The notes beneath the pieces were generated by a model. That model saw only the letters and a list, made by a program, of their open reading frames with translations. It made no database searches and was not told the origin of the DNA. A stretch of 35,222 nucleotides of DNA from Phoronis australis (lineage: Eukaryota > Phoronida > Phoronidae), in the NCBI GenBank assembly GCA_002633005.1, contig NMRA01000489.1, positions 1-35,222 of the forward strand. Reading direction: 5' to 3'. The position numbers and the translations under genes are program-made. Below are positions 11,187-21,018 of this stretch, in pieces. Numbering within the stretch: the stretch's first letter is position 1; the number at the start of each line of letters is the position of its first letter.

Positions 11187-11735
11187 GAGTACTGAGCTAA
11201 GTGGATAGTGTTATTAACTACAAATGTCTAGTTGTGACGAAATCTTTGATATGAGAGTTTTAACACTACCAAAGAATAATTGCATGTATTCCAACTCACC
11301 TTCACTGGGTTCATATAGGCCAAATTTCCAATTGCTCTTTGACAGCCTTGTAGTTGACTGACATTTCCACTTCAAAATCTTTTCCTGGGTTTGATGCTGC
11401 CTCGTAATTTTCTACAAAGCCATGGATATTACCCCCAGTGCCTTTTTGAATTACTTCACCCACGGAGACACTCCGATAAATGCTCATATTTTCTTTGCTT
11501 GCCTGTGCGGTATGTGAGGAGAGCAGAGGGCCCCACTTTTCCAGACACTCAAAAAAATCTGACAATGTTTATAAAAAATATTCAGATCTTCAATTTTTTC
11601 ATATTCTAAGTGGGTGTAAATTGAGCTTGACCTAAATGAAAATAAGGTTTTATTCGAAATAGTTTCAAAATTCCTTTTTAATATTAAAATTCCTTTTTAA
11701 TATTGAATCTCTGTGTGAGTCCGTGTGTGTGAGTA
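11187..11735. repeat. Direct repeat, copy 2 of the ~540 bp unit
   Basis: Matches 3590-4120 along its length, with small indels. It has an extra copy of a TTTTTAATATTAAAATTCC stretch and a longer GTGTGTGTGAG tract at its right end. It contains the open minus-strand exon-like frame described separately. Confidence 0.7.
11311..11554 (-). CDS. Exon-like open frame inside the repeat; unrecognised
   Basis: On the minus strand an acceptor-like AAACATTGTCAG is followed by about 80 open codons beginning FFECLEKWGPLLSSH and ending QLEIWPI-stop at 11311-11313. The frame is uniform in composition, without low-complexity sequence, and rich in Glu, Lys and Ser. In the sister copy at 3772-3975 the same frame is interrupted, so this copy is the better preserved one. 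No family is recognised. It could be the last exon of a duplicated gene or part of a transposon protein; expression is not shown by anything here. Confidence 0.3.
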
Positions 11736-12429
11736 AACTCTTTGTGTGAGTAGATAAATTGTATACATGTGAAATTATTTATTTTGAATGAAAATGATTT
11801 ATTTATATTCATTACCATTTCATTGTAATCCTAACATTTTATTCATGTATTTGTGTATAATTTTTATATTTCTTTATATATGCCTGTTGGCACTTTCTGT
11901 GACAATATCATTATAAACATTAAAAAATTCTTTTACTGCAGTTTCATCTCCACAGTCCATTGCACAAAAAAGTCTTAACCGTTGACGTCCAGCTGATCAA
12001 ATTTTGGTAGCCGCGCGCTTTTGTCTTTCGTATCTTCTTTGTAGAAGAGTGTCTGGGAATCCCTGCACTCCAAAAATAGAATCATGATTTTCGACAACAG
12101 ATGTCCTTGCTGCATACCTGGATTGGCTCGTTGACATTGTCCCGCTCCTGAAAACGGAGCATTTTATTTTATTAGTTTTCCTTTTCTTTGTTAACACCTT
12201 AATTGTTACAGGGAATATTTATTGTCGTAGTTTAAAGGATTTTAGACTTTTTATGCCAGCTTCACCAGTGTTTCTTCTAACCTGGCTCGCTGGTTCCCTG
12301 CGTGCTTAGCCCAGCCAGCACGCCGGTATCACCTAGTGGCACGTGCTTTAGCATTGGTCGATGTAATCTTGGCAGTCATTGGTTAGCTTTACAACACCGT
12401 GAAAAAATGGCGGACTGTGAACGATTTTT
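11736..12429. other. AT-rich region with one short minus-strand frame
   Basis: A minus-strand ATG at 12135-12137 opens a 46-codon frame (MSTSQSRYAARTSVVENHDS, ending at 11997). It is preceded by an acceptor-like TCCGTTTTCAG and is rich in Arg and Ser, but no family is recognised. A second small minus-strand frame (MDCGDETAVKEFF) begins near 11962. These might be exons of a minus-strand gene that includes 11311-11554, but the splice signals are too weak to link them. Confidence 0.25.
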
Positions 12430-12970
12430 AGCCTTCGTTTCTGAAGTGATGTNCTCTGTTGTGCGCAACATATTCGGTAGACTGTTCCAGACCCGAGTGT
12501 CCTCGAAGCGAAAAGATTTTTTACCGTAGGGCTATTGGTTCCTAGTTCGGACACATGAGATTTAACTTGAGGAATATCTAAAAGGTTGCTGTAGCGGAAG
12601 GAGTAAATGTTTTATTGCTTCTTTATAAGTTAAAGAAGTGTCTTAGGTGATTCGCCATAAAGGATTTTAAATAGTTCTATTGCAATAAGTCGAAGTCTGT
12701 GTGTAGATGAAGGGGTGGTTTGTTAGCTAGTGAGACTAGTCGGGCCTAGTTCGTTTTCGGTCGTTGATGTAAACAAAACGTAGGGCTCTGAGTTGAAGTT
12801 TTTCTAGTTTGAGTGTTTTTTCTTTGGAGCAAAAATGCCATGAGAGGGGACAGTTGTTGAAATTTGAAAGGATGAAGGAGACTCAGGGGCTATATACGTA
12901 TGCATATGCAGGTCTTGTGCCGATTAATCCACCGAAATCTTTTGTGAGCAACAAAGGACACTTCGCTTTG
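12430..12970 (-). mobile_element. LINE retrotransposon fragment (3' end of ORF2)
   Basis: The minus strand carries the end of a non-LTR reverse transcriptase ORF, in order: SNFNNCP-like residues, WHFCSKEKTLKLEKLQLRAL, FVYINDRKR, RLRLIAIELFKILYGESP, YSNLLDIPQV, then YGKKSFRFEDTRVWNSLPN. This WHFC ... LEK.QLRALRF ... SFRY..A..WNSLP series is typical of the C-terminal region of CR1/L2/jockey-like LINE ORF2 proteins. At least two frame changes and several stops interrupt it, and a single N at 12453 lies at its end. No endonuclease or RT core is present, so only the 3' portion remains. Confidence 0.75.
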
Positions 12971-13345
12971 TAATACGCGGCGCTTTTGAGTTTTACTCAT
13001 CACCAGGCTCCCGGCTGCGGTATGTGACTTATAAACAGTTGAAAGGTCAACATTTAATAAATCTAACAGTTCAAAACAACCACGTTGTACGCTTTTGAGC
13101 TAAATAATTATAATTTTATCCACTGCATAAGTTTTAGAACAAAATGAAAATCATTTTCTCCAATTTGACGTTTAAAGTTAGTCAAGTAAAAAAAAACGGG
13201 CCTTCTGGTTCTCGGGTGAAGCATCATCATACTAGCTGCCTTTTTGCGGCAAAGCTGTATACTTAATATACAGCTTTGCGCCGATGTGGGTAAAAAACTG
13301 AACATGTAAAATCTTCACCCGGCGAATTTGTGTTATTAACGACAC
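12971..13345. other. No gene; contains a perfect 13 bp-arm hairpin
   Basis: The arms GCAAAGCTGTATA (13249-13261) and TATACAGCTTTGC (13267-13279) are exact reverse complements around a five-base loop. Flanks are not obviously repeated. It could be a remnant of a MITE-like element or a structured RNA; nothing else supports either. Confidence 0.45.
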
Positions 13346-13952
13346 TCTTCCTTGAGTAAACTAAATTATTTCATCGGCGCTCAAGAAAAATTGTCGTTCT
13401 GTCGTTATTCTGCGTTCTCTTAAGTCGGCTTACATTGGCCGGTTCTTTTCCCCCCCGGCCGATTCTTCAGTCAACTGTTCTTCTACAAGGTTGCGTACCT
13501 GGCACAACAAATTATCTAAACTGGTTTCATTTCGTTATAAGTTTTTAGTATACCAGCAAATCAAATTTCAGAACAATTCTTGTTGCCGCGAAGTTGTCGT
13601 CATCTTCCAAAAGATGTCGCAAAATTTTTCTGAGGAAATGGNTCTTCCTTGAGTAAACTAAATTATTTCATCGGCGCTCGAGAGAAATTGTCGTTCTGTC
13701 GTTATTCTGCGTTCTCTTCAAGAGACTTAGTAAGTCGGCTTACATTGGCCGGTTCCTTTTCCCCCGATTCTTCAGTCAACTGTCCTTCTACAAGGTTGCG
13801 TACCTGGCACAACAAATTATCGAAACTGGTTTCATTTCTTTATAAGTTTTCAGTACTTTAATACCAGCAAACCGAATTTCATAACAAACCTTGTTGCCGC
13901 CAAGTTGTCATCATCTTTCGAAAGATGTCTCAAAATTTTTCTGAGGAAATGG
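13346..13952. repeat. Second pair of near-identical copies joined by a single N
   Basis: The block 13346-13641 (starting TCTTCCTTGAGTAAAC) is repeated at 13643-13952, and the joint is the N at 13642. The copies differ by substitutions and indels, for example an extra ~14 bp near 13719 in the second copy and a shorter C-run after GGCCGGTTC. The architecture equals that at 8229-8836 and suggests two alleles placed in tandem. Confidence 0.75.
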
Positions 13953-14292
13953 CGCGTGCACATGTCACTTATTATTACAACAGTTCATTAGATTGTTTTT
14001 CACTCAAGCGGTTGCAAACTGCGAGGTGAGTGTTGGTTGACGCCTAGATTTTGCATGCACCTGCATCGGTCGCGCGCTCTACTACATGTTGATGTAAGTT
14101 CCACGACGAGGTGACGAGCAGAACTACCCGGACTGTGGGCAATGTCGGGGATGTAACGGAGCTCAATAACGCAAGGCTGTCAAGCTTTATTTTGGCGATA
14201 GTCTTTACACAGCTATCTGACCGGTTACGTCATAACCCGCAGTATCACACAAAGGCCTTAACTACTCAGTCCCCGGCGGTCCTGTTTTGTGG
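13953..14292. other. No recognised feature
   Basis: Short frames only. A plus-strand frame (14111-14338) runs into the N-run and the LTR and is not supported as a gene. Confidence 0.4.
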
Positions 14293-14443
14293 TGNNNNNN
14301 NNNNNNNNNAGTGCAGTAGTCTCGACGATGTTGTCTGATATGTTCAACCGCTTACTTAAATGTAACTGACCACCATTGTGTCAAGAACCGGAAACTCTTT
14401 ATTGTTGTGCTCCGATGAACAATACAATACGAACATATAAACA
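14293..14443 (-). repeat. 3' LTR of the gypsy-class element
   Basis: Matches 18504-18656. The outer end lies in a 15 N run (14295-14309); the inner edge TGTTTATATG (minus strand) is at 14443. It contains AATAAA on the minus strand, a likely polyadenylation signal. Confidence 0.85.
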
Positions 14444-14453
14444 TCCCCCCCTT
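14444..14453 (-). other. Polypurine tract
   Basis: On the minus strand a purine run with seven to eight G directly precedes the 3' LTR start TGTTTATATG, where plus-strand DNA synthesis is primed in LTR elements. It reads TCCCCCCCTT on the plus strand. Confidence 0.7.
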
Positions 14454-14537
14454 ACTTAAAACCTCTTTCAACTAAACCTCTAAAGTCCTAATTTGTAAAC
14501 AAATCGTACTGTACGAAAAGTCTTTCCACTACCCTAG

Positions 14538-14563
14538 TAAACTAACTAACTAACTAACTAACT
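14538..14563. repeat. Tetranucleotide microsatellite (CTAA)n
   Basis: About six uninterrupted CTAA units lie in the untranslated stretch between the integrase stop and the polypurine tract. Confidence 0.85.
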
Positions 14564-14571
14564 TCAGTGAA

Positions 14572-16310
14572 CTAGTGCGTCTCATAGTCTTCCAGATATT
14601 TTGGTGGGTTAACCACTCTTCCCGCCCGTGTTACAATTCGAAACCTTTCTGGAGATTTTAGCGACGGTGACAGAGGTTCCGGTGTACTGGTGTCCCTAGT
14701 TGCGTGCATATCCGACGGTACAGTTAACTCAGGAGTAGGAACTTTGACAGGTTCGTGATACGGACGAAGGTCATGTCGGTCGCGACGAAGTAAGTCCTGA
14801 CCGCACTCAACTGAATAAGACCTATTGGTCAGCTGCTTATGTACTTTTGCATCTTTCCATTGTGTGCGATGAGAGTTAAAGTCCCTAACTAGGACTGGTG
14901 TTCCTTCCTCAATGGGTTCAAGAGGTCTAGTGTTCTTGTTGTAAGACTTAGCTACTTGTTTTCTCCGCTTCTCTTTTTCTTCTCTGTTTCTTAGAGAACG
15001 GCCATCTATTTTCAACAAGGACGACAACGGTGTTCTCGTGGATCTGCCCAACAACCGCTCCATGGGGCTCGTTGACAAGGTAGCTGTAGGAGTATTACGG
15101 TATTCTAGTAAGGCTAACTGGGGATCACTAGACCTCTTCAGTAATCTTTTCGCAATTTTGACCGCCGATTCTGCTTTTTCCATTAGAGCGGTGGTGGTGC
15201 GGTGACGACGAAGTGTGATGAAAGCTCCACGCTTTGCTGAACTCAGCAAACTCTCTGGACGTGAACTGGGCTGCATTGTCGCTTTGCAGGAAATGTGGAA
15301 CTCCTAAACGCGCAAATACACGTTTCAACGTGTTCACCGTGGTACTCGCAGTAGTATCTTCCAGCTTTTCCAACTCTAGATAATCTGAATGATAGTTCAC
15401 TATCATCAAGTAATCAACACCCGCATGTGACATAAGATCGACCCCAACTTTAATCCATGGCTGATCCGGGATCGAGTGTTGGAGTAGCTCATCTGCGGAG
15501 TTGCGTGGAGCATCTCTTTGACACGAGTCACATTGTTCGATGGTGCGATGTATGTCTTTAGTTATACCGGGCCAAAAGATTGTTCGTCGAGCTCGTCGCA
15601 GTGTTGAAGCTAGCCCCTGATGGCTGGCGTGTAGCAGACTCAACATGTGATTTCGCAAAGATTTCGGAATCACAATCTGATTCCCCTTGATCACCAAACC
15701 ATGATCTATAGCTAGTTCGTTCCGAACTGACCTGAATGGTGCCAAGTCATCAGTGGACTGCCGCCAATCCGAGGCGATGCTTTGGCATAAGTTTTGAAGT
15801 TCTTCGTCGTCCTTTGTATGTTTGCGCACCAACTCTAGCATCGGATCTGCAAGTGGCGGATCAGTGGTGATCGTGGCTTTTTCAATGAACGAAAAAACAT
15901 GGTCGTAATCCATGTCTATCGACGTTTCAGGAAGGGGATTTCTCGACAACTTGTCGGCCGTTATTTGTTCTGCCCCTGGTCGCCATTCGATTGTGAATGT
16001 ATATCTTTGAAGAGTCAGGATCATAGCTTGCAAGCGTCTCGGTGCCAGTAACAATGATCTGTTGAGTATGGACACCAACGGCTGATGATCTGTCTGAATT
16101 GTGAGGTCCGCGTGGCCAAACAAAAACTGGTCAAATTTTCTTGTTGCAAAAACAATTGCTAGACACTCGAGCTCAATCGGGACATATCTTTTTTCTGCGT
16201 CAGTTAGAGAACGAGATGCATAAGCTATGGGACGGCCTTCTTGTATAAGAACTGCCCCCAGGCCAGCTGTGCTTGCATCTGTTTGAATTACTGTTGTGGT
16301 TTCCGACTGT
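14572..16310 (-). pseudogene. Gypsy-class RNase H and integrase, frameshifted
   Basis: RNase H starts at about 16310 with IQTDAST (first Asp), then VPIELECLAIVFA (Glu) and QTDHQPL (second Asp); the frame joins RT only through a frameshift. Integrase follows: HASHQG ... RTIFWPGITKDI ... CDSCQ is the His-His-Cys-Cys zinc module, GVDLM holds the first catalytic Asp and QSDNAAQFTS the second. The third, in KAESAVK, is in a different frame from the first two because of a frameshift near 15185. The C-terminal frame (to 14572) carries LLEYRNTP and GTPVLVRDF, then a Pro/Ser-rich tail ending YLEDYETH. In a live element this integrates the cDNA; here the catalytic triad is split. Confidence 0.85.
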
Positions 16311-17466
16311 CATAATACTCCAGCACCTTGTCGATACTTATTTCGTTTACCAACTTTTCATACGCTTGTTGCTGGTCAGTTCCCCACACAAAACTAGCTT
16401 TCAGAGCTTGTAGAAGACGACGGAGTGGTTCGCACTCAGCCGATAAGTTCGGAATGAACTTAGACATGTAATTAACATGTCCCAGAAATTGGCGTACTTG
16501 GTCAACATCTTTGGGTGGGGGCATTTCACGAATGGCCTTGACCTTCTCCGGATCCGGCTTGACGCCATTTGCGGTCAATACATGCCCAATATAGGGGAGT
16601 TCTTCCTTTAAGAAGACACATTTCCTTCTGTTAAGTTTAAGACCCGACTCTCGAGGGCGCAGTAGCAGTAGCTTTAAATTTTGATCATGGTCCGCACGGT
16701 CACCACCATAAATGAGTATGTCGTCTGCAACGACCGTTACCCCCTTTAAGCCATGTAGAACCTGGGTAAGTCGCCTCTGAAATTCTTGTGGGGACGTCGA
16801 AAGACCGAAAGGCATTCGCAGCCACTTGTACCGCCCTCCTGGTCCCCAGAATGTGGTAAGCTCCGCTGACCTGTCACTAAGGCACATTTGCAGAAATCCG
16901 TCGCGAGCATCACATAGAGAAAAATGTTTTGCTCCTGCGAGTTCAGGCAAAACATCTTCGATACAGGGCATAGTGAAATGGTTGCGTTTTACAGCTGAAT
17001 TCAGATTTTTGGGGTCTAGGCACAAACGTATCTGACCATTCGCTTTTCGGACCGGTTGGGCGTGACTGATCCATTCGATAGGATGGTTTACCTTAACTAT
17101 AATGCCACTCTCCTCCAACTCTTCGAGTTTCTTTTGAACGTCGGCTTTCATAGACAAAGGAATTTTGCGAGGTTTAACCTGGACCGGTCGTACCTGCTCA
17201 TCTAACTCTATGTGGTATTCCCCAGGAAGCGTCCCGAGGCCGGTAAACACATCTGAGAATTCTTCCAGAAGGGCATCCAAATCTTCCTGAACTAGACTGA
17301 CGCTTTCGCTCACTGTGATGAGACCATAGTCGACACACAATTTGCCCGATAGCAAACTGGGGTGTTTGGTATCTACCACCAAACACTGAAACTCTCGGTC
17401 ACTCCCATAAACTGTAGTGCGCAGCTTGCAGGCCCCCAACGGTTTTAGTTTCGTGTTATTGTACAC
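16311..17466 (-). pseudogene. Gypsy-class reverse transcriptase
   Basis: The frame runs about 385 codons from a point after the TGA at 17485-17487. It contains FTGLGTLPGEYHIEL, RLCLDPKNLN, LCDARDGFLQ, WLRMPFGLSTSPQEFQ and the active-site VADDILIYG at about 16710-16728, where Val-Ala-Asp-Asp stands for the common Tyr-x-Asp-Asp. LSAECEPLRRLL and SFVWGTDQQQAYEKL mark the connection towards RNase H. The frame ends after YYDSRKPQQ, where a one-base shift is needed to reach RNase H. The RT is the best-preserved domain and lacks internal stops. Confidence 0.85.
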
Positions 17467-17484
17467 TTCAATGGTGTGCAGAGT

Positions 17485-17790
17485 TCATATCAACGCTGGG
17501 CTTCCCAATGTTTCATAGTCGGCATAGGCTAGAGTGTTAGTAGTTGCTCCCAAATCCAATTGGAATTTTAAGCTTGTTTTGCCCTCTCGGCACTGTATGG
17601 GCAAGTGCGCAAACCATTTGCGACCACAACTGGATTGTGAAACGTTAATCAGGTAGGCTTCCTCATCGGAGGACGCAGAAAAATTTTCTGTGTCTGACTG
17701 GAGAAAATGATTCGTCTGATCATTACTTTGTTTTGCGCTGCGGCAACAGGCGGCGTAGTGGTTACGGAGGTTACAGTTTGGCACGTTTTA
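17485..17790 (-). pseudogene. Second nucleocapsid knuckle and retropepsin-like protease
   Basis: Opens with CNLRNHYAACC, the second CCHC knuckle, in a frame one base off from gag. The protease follows with FQLDLGATTNTL: the active-site position reads Asp-Leu-Gly where Asp-Thr/Ser-Gly is expected. The frame ends at a TGA (17485-17487), after which the same frame continues into RT, so a single stop separates protease and RT. A dead protease is likely. Confidence 0.75.
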
Positions 17791-18485
17791 CGGTATGCCG
17801 GGCAACGTCGGGGCGCATGATTAGTTGCACAATTGCCACACACTTGTGGTTGCTGAGTTGATGATCCTTTCTTAGGTTTTGCATAGGTTTTAAACGCATT
17901 CTTAGGTTTTGCATAGGTTTTAATCGCATTTACCGCTTCATCCTTGCGGACACTTTTCAGGTCTAAAGCCGCGGCCTCATCTGCGCGACATATTCTTAAC
18001 GCCTGATCCAATGTAATGGCTAACTCTTCAAAAAGTTTTCTTCTCGTTCGTTCATTGTCGATACCCAATAGCAATGCTTGTAGTATCATGCGGTCGTACA
18101 TCTCAGAGGGGAACGTGCAGTCACGCGCAATCGCGTGCCGTTCAGTTACGTAGTCGTCTATAGACCTACTGCCTTGACGTAAAGTGAGTAATTTATGTGT
18201 CTGGGCCACAAGGTTTATCCGCGGTTTACAAAACCCCGAAAGCTTTTCCAGTACCTTTGCTAGGTCTTCTTTGTCTGTTTCTGAGTCCCATTTGAAAGAG
18301 TCAAATATATCATTCCCATATTCACCTATTGTTCTCAGAAGCAGAGCCACTTTGACTTTGTCCGCTGTCTTGTCTTGGTTTGTGGCTGTCAAGAAAATTT
18401 CGAAATTCCTCCGAAATCTTTTCCATTGTTCCGGCAGGTTTCCACCCTGTTTCAAGGGTTCGGGCGCTAGAAACTTATCCGACAT
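17791..18485 (-). pseudogene. gag polyprotein (capsid and first nucleocapsid knuckle)
   Basis: Starts at ATG 18483-18485 (MSDKFLAPEPLKQGGNLPEQ), directly behind the primer binding site. The capsid part has WKRFRRNFEIFL and the LLRTIGEYGNDIFDSF, LTLRQGSRSIDDYVTE and DRMILQALLLGI segments typical of gypsy gag. The C-terminal CGNCATNHAPRRC is a C-x2-C-x3-H-x4-C zinc knuckle that binds RNA. A 30 bp stretch is duplicated in frame (17869-17898 and 17899-17928), repeating the peptide KTYAKPK. The frame changes near 17790, where the second knuckle is one base out; a single-base loss in an A-run explains it better than programmed frameshifting, because no X-XXY-YYZ site is visible. Confidence 0.8.
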
Positions 18486-18503
18486 TCCTCACTCGGGACA
18501 CCA
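18486..18503 (-). other. Primer binding site
   Basis: TGGTGTCCCGAGTGAGGA on the minus strand starts immediately after the LTR end (TTACA) and has the expected TGG start complementary to a tRNA CCA end. The tRNA species is not assigned. The gag ATG follows directly. Confidence 0.75.
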
Positions 18504-18656
18504 TGTAAATTGTTCGTGTGTCAGTGCAGTAGTCTCGACGATGTTGTCTGATATGTTCAACCACTTACTTAAATGTAACTGACCACCATTGTGTCAAGAA
18601 CTGAAAACTGTTTATTGTTGTGCTCCGATGAACAATACAATACGAACATATAAACA
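18504..18656 (-). repeat. 5' LTR of the gypsy-class element
   Basis: On the minus strand it begins TGTTTATATG and ends TTACA, with TG...CA termini. A TATA-like TTATATG lies at its start and AATAAA follows. It is matched by 14293-14443. Confidence 0.85.
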
Positions 18657-19801
18657 CACTCAATGTCATAATCACTTATCATGTCCTAATCCATTCCTGA
18701 TCAAATTTTTTCACTTTATCTCACCATTTCCATTTAGGAACACTTATAAAAAGGTAACTTCAGTCATTTTTCAAGAACCATGTTGACCTTTCCAGGGTTC
18801 AAATTAAACTCGAACCTGATTGGTCAAATGTATTCAACAGAACCAGTCAAAACTTCTTTAAATTACAAAAAGTGGCCCAAACCTGGTAAAATATTCACTT
18901 TTACTACCTCGTGGGGGCGCTGTGATCAGTTTCATTTTTAGAAAATTGCATATTTCACCAAAATAAATGTTCAGTCAACGCTGCAGTGCATCAAAACATT
19001 TTTTAATACAAACATGCTCTTTTTGGATAGTCACCAACACATCACCTCTCAGTTTCTATATTATTTGATAGGAATGAAATTGATTTAAAATTTGTTGAAA
19101 TTTTAGGGTCAAAAATGTCTTGTCACAAGTCGAAAAAAAACTAAGTTGATGGTGAATTTTTCAATTTTTGTTGTTCTTGTTCGTGCAAAATATAATAATT
19201 TGTGGTTTGGTGTCTATGCCATGTTGTTAACCTACTTGCAAAGGACTCTCCATCTTGTTTTAAGAACACTGTGAGCTATGGATTCCCAAATATAGTTGTC
19301 TAAACTTGCCATTTTCTGTGGTCTGAAATTTCTGGGTGCCGTTTGCTGAAAAAAAGGCCATTTTTGAGGCTCTAAAATTCAAATAACGCTAGAACCGCTG
19401 AACCGATTTGAAAAATTCAAAAAGTTGTATAAACGGCATGTCTAAAGCTATCATTTAACACTCTTTCCAAGTGTTTCTGATGAAATTTGTATTTGGGTTT
19501 GCTCACCCCAACGATGGTCAGTGTCTAGGCAACAAGTAGCGCAGCCCCTCGGTTGGCCGGTCATCCTGGGCGATTAATTGCCTAACAAGCCCTAACATCA
19601 TCAGTCATGATGGCCAGTCTTAGTCTCTCAATAACTTTTTACACTCGCAGCATTTAGCGGAAGCTGACGCGGCTTGACATGTGACTTATTTTAATTTAAA
19701 AACAAGTCACAAACTCGTTTTCAGTTCCCGGCGTCGTTCGCGGCCTTCTCCTTGAAACCACAGGCGTCCTCAGCTTCTGATGGTCCACAATACACGACAT
19801 A
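18657..19801. other. No recognised gene
   Basis: Short frames only, AT-rich. The part near 19375-19500, with an AGAACCGCTGAACCGATTTGAA stretch cut by drift, resembles degenerate dispersed repeat sequence, but no second copy was identified in the window. Confidence 0.35.
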
Positions 19802-19809
19802 ACGAGCTG

Positions 19810-19913
19810 CAGGTCGCATATGCGACCTGAAATTTGGAAATGCGAGCTGAGATTTTTGTCAGCTCGTATCAAGTCGCAAAATGCGACCTGGAATTTCCAA
19901 CGAATGCGAGCTG
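19810..19913. repeat. GCGACCTG/GCGAGCTG cluster, left copy
   Basis: CAGGTCGCATATGCGACCTG (19810-19829) is a perfect 20 bp palindrome. Further 8-mers follow: GCGAGCTG at 19842, GCGACCTG at 19883 within an AAGTCGCAAAATGCGACCT near-palindrome, and GCGAGCTG at 19906, separated by ATTT-containing spacers. The same arrangement recurs at 20897-20975. Confidence 0.7.
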
Positions 19914-20896
19914 AGTTTTTACACTTCTCAACAGATACCTGGCAAATACAAAGCAGCTCTTGTTAATCCGACCGTTATTTGGTTGTTGCCAAATCCAAGT
20001 TCAAAAGAACACTAACCGACAACAGCCCTCCCGATGACTTGTAAGTAAGTATGCAGAATCAATCTTTGACACGTTTCATTGGCTAACACTCGGCCATTTT
20101 TGTAAATTCCCGTATTCGTCGAAGAAAGTTTCGGGCCACTGCTTAACACATGATAAAACTTCACAAAACAACGGTGTTTCTATTAATTCTTAAGCGATCA
20201 ACTTACCAAACTTTGTGGTGGACAAAAATGTTTATTTTTCACATCCCCATGCACCAAATATCCATGACAATATCCCTGATATCGCACTGCGGTACCGTTA
20301 GCGCGCAAGCGGTCCCGGCAGACAATCATGACTTCGACTGAGACGTGCTTCTTTTTATCGTATTAAGACAGCCAAAGTGAAAATGACAACCTTATTAATC
20401 GCCAAACGACGGTCACGTCTTTTCTTTCAGTTGCCAAGAAATTCTCAAACCCTTTACTTGTTTCTGGGGCTATGTGCGCAAAATATGATTTGTCTTTCAC
20501 ACGTTGCCGACGTAAAGTGTAGGCTTACTCCAGCGATTCAAGTGCATGAACTCGCGTGCACACCACTTCAAAGAACAGTGACAGTCCTAAATGAAAGAGT
20601 ATACCGGATTGGCTCTGGTTTATTTGAAAATGAACTCAGATTCCCAGCGGTTATAAAAGACCCGATGTCCCGGAACCGATATAACCCAGAACTGACGTTT
20701 TCCTGTTCCGATGTTTCCCGAGGTCGATGTTCTGTAAATCCTGTATTCTATGCCCGTAGCCAGCTATTGCAACTAAACTGGCACTAGATGCGAAATTGTG
20801 GTTCAAGTTAGTGAACTTTTCATTCTTCTCTTTATACACATTTTCTCGATGATCTAAAAAAATTATTTTGGCGCGTAAAAATGGCGGGAAAATTTT
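19914..20896. other. Interval between the two GCGACCTG clusters
   Basis: Open plus-strand frames occur at 20150-20341 and 20383-20787. The second has a hydrophobic stretch (TLYLFLGLCA) and several Cys, but no homolog or splice partner is recognised. The interval may be the body of a ~1.2 kb element bounded by the clusters. Confidence 0.25.
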
Positions 20897-20975
20897 GCGA
20901 CCTGGCATTTACGAATGCGAGCTGGATTTTGAAAATGCGACCTGGGATTTTGGCTAGGTCGCAAAATGCGACCTG
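20897..20975. repeat. GCGACCTG/GCGAGCTG cluster, right copy
   Basis: GCGACCTG at 20897, GCGAGCTG at 20917, GCGACCTG at 20937 and the near-palindrome AGGTCGCAAAATGCGACCT at 20956-20974. The order and ~20 bp spacing copy the left cluster in direct orientation. Confidence 0.7.
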
Positions 20976-21018
20976 GCGATTTTAATAGCGTCGAGCCCTG
21001 TATAATACTATATTCCAT

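Larger units (their letters stand above)
14293..18656 (-). mobile_element. Ty3/gypsy-class LTR retrotransposon, structurally near-complete but inactive
   Basis: The 4.36 kb element has two ~151 bp LTRs (14293-14443 and 18504-18656), a primer binding site, a polypurine tract and, on the minus strand, gag, protease, RT, RNase H and integrase. In the comparable ~134 bp the LTRs differ at about four positions, so insertion is not very recent. Lesions: a frameshift in the gag nucleocapsid zone (~17790), an in-frame TGA between protease and RT (17485-17487), a frameshift before RNase H (~16310) and a frameshift at the integrase Glu (~15185). The two-knuckle nucleocapsid and compact size resemble the Mag-like group, which is an inference. 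Target-site duplications could not be confirmed because an N-run (14295-14309) covers one LTR end. Confidence 0.9.

Noticed and set aside
17780-17800. Programmed -1 frameshift between gag and protease
   Set aside because: No slippery heptamer X-XXY-YYZ fits the reading frame at the switch point; a one-base loss in an A-run explains it, in line with the other lesions.
14293-18661. Five-base target-site duplication for the gypsy-class element
   Set aside because: The bases outside 18656 (CACTC) do not match those before 14293, and the N-run makes the left boundary uncertain.
20383-20787. Plus-strand frame considered as signal-peptide exon of the receptor
   Set aside because: It has a hydrophobic stretch (TLYLFLGLCA), but this begins ~25 residues after the first Met, the frame has no suitable donor in phase 0 and it lies between the GCGACCTG clusters.
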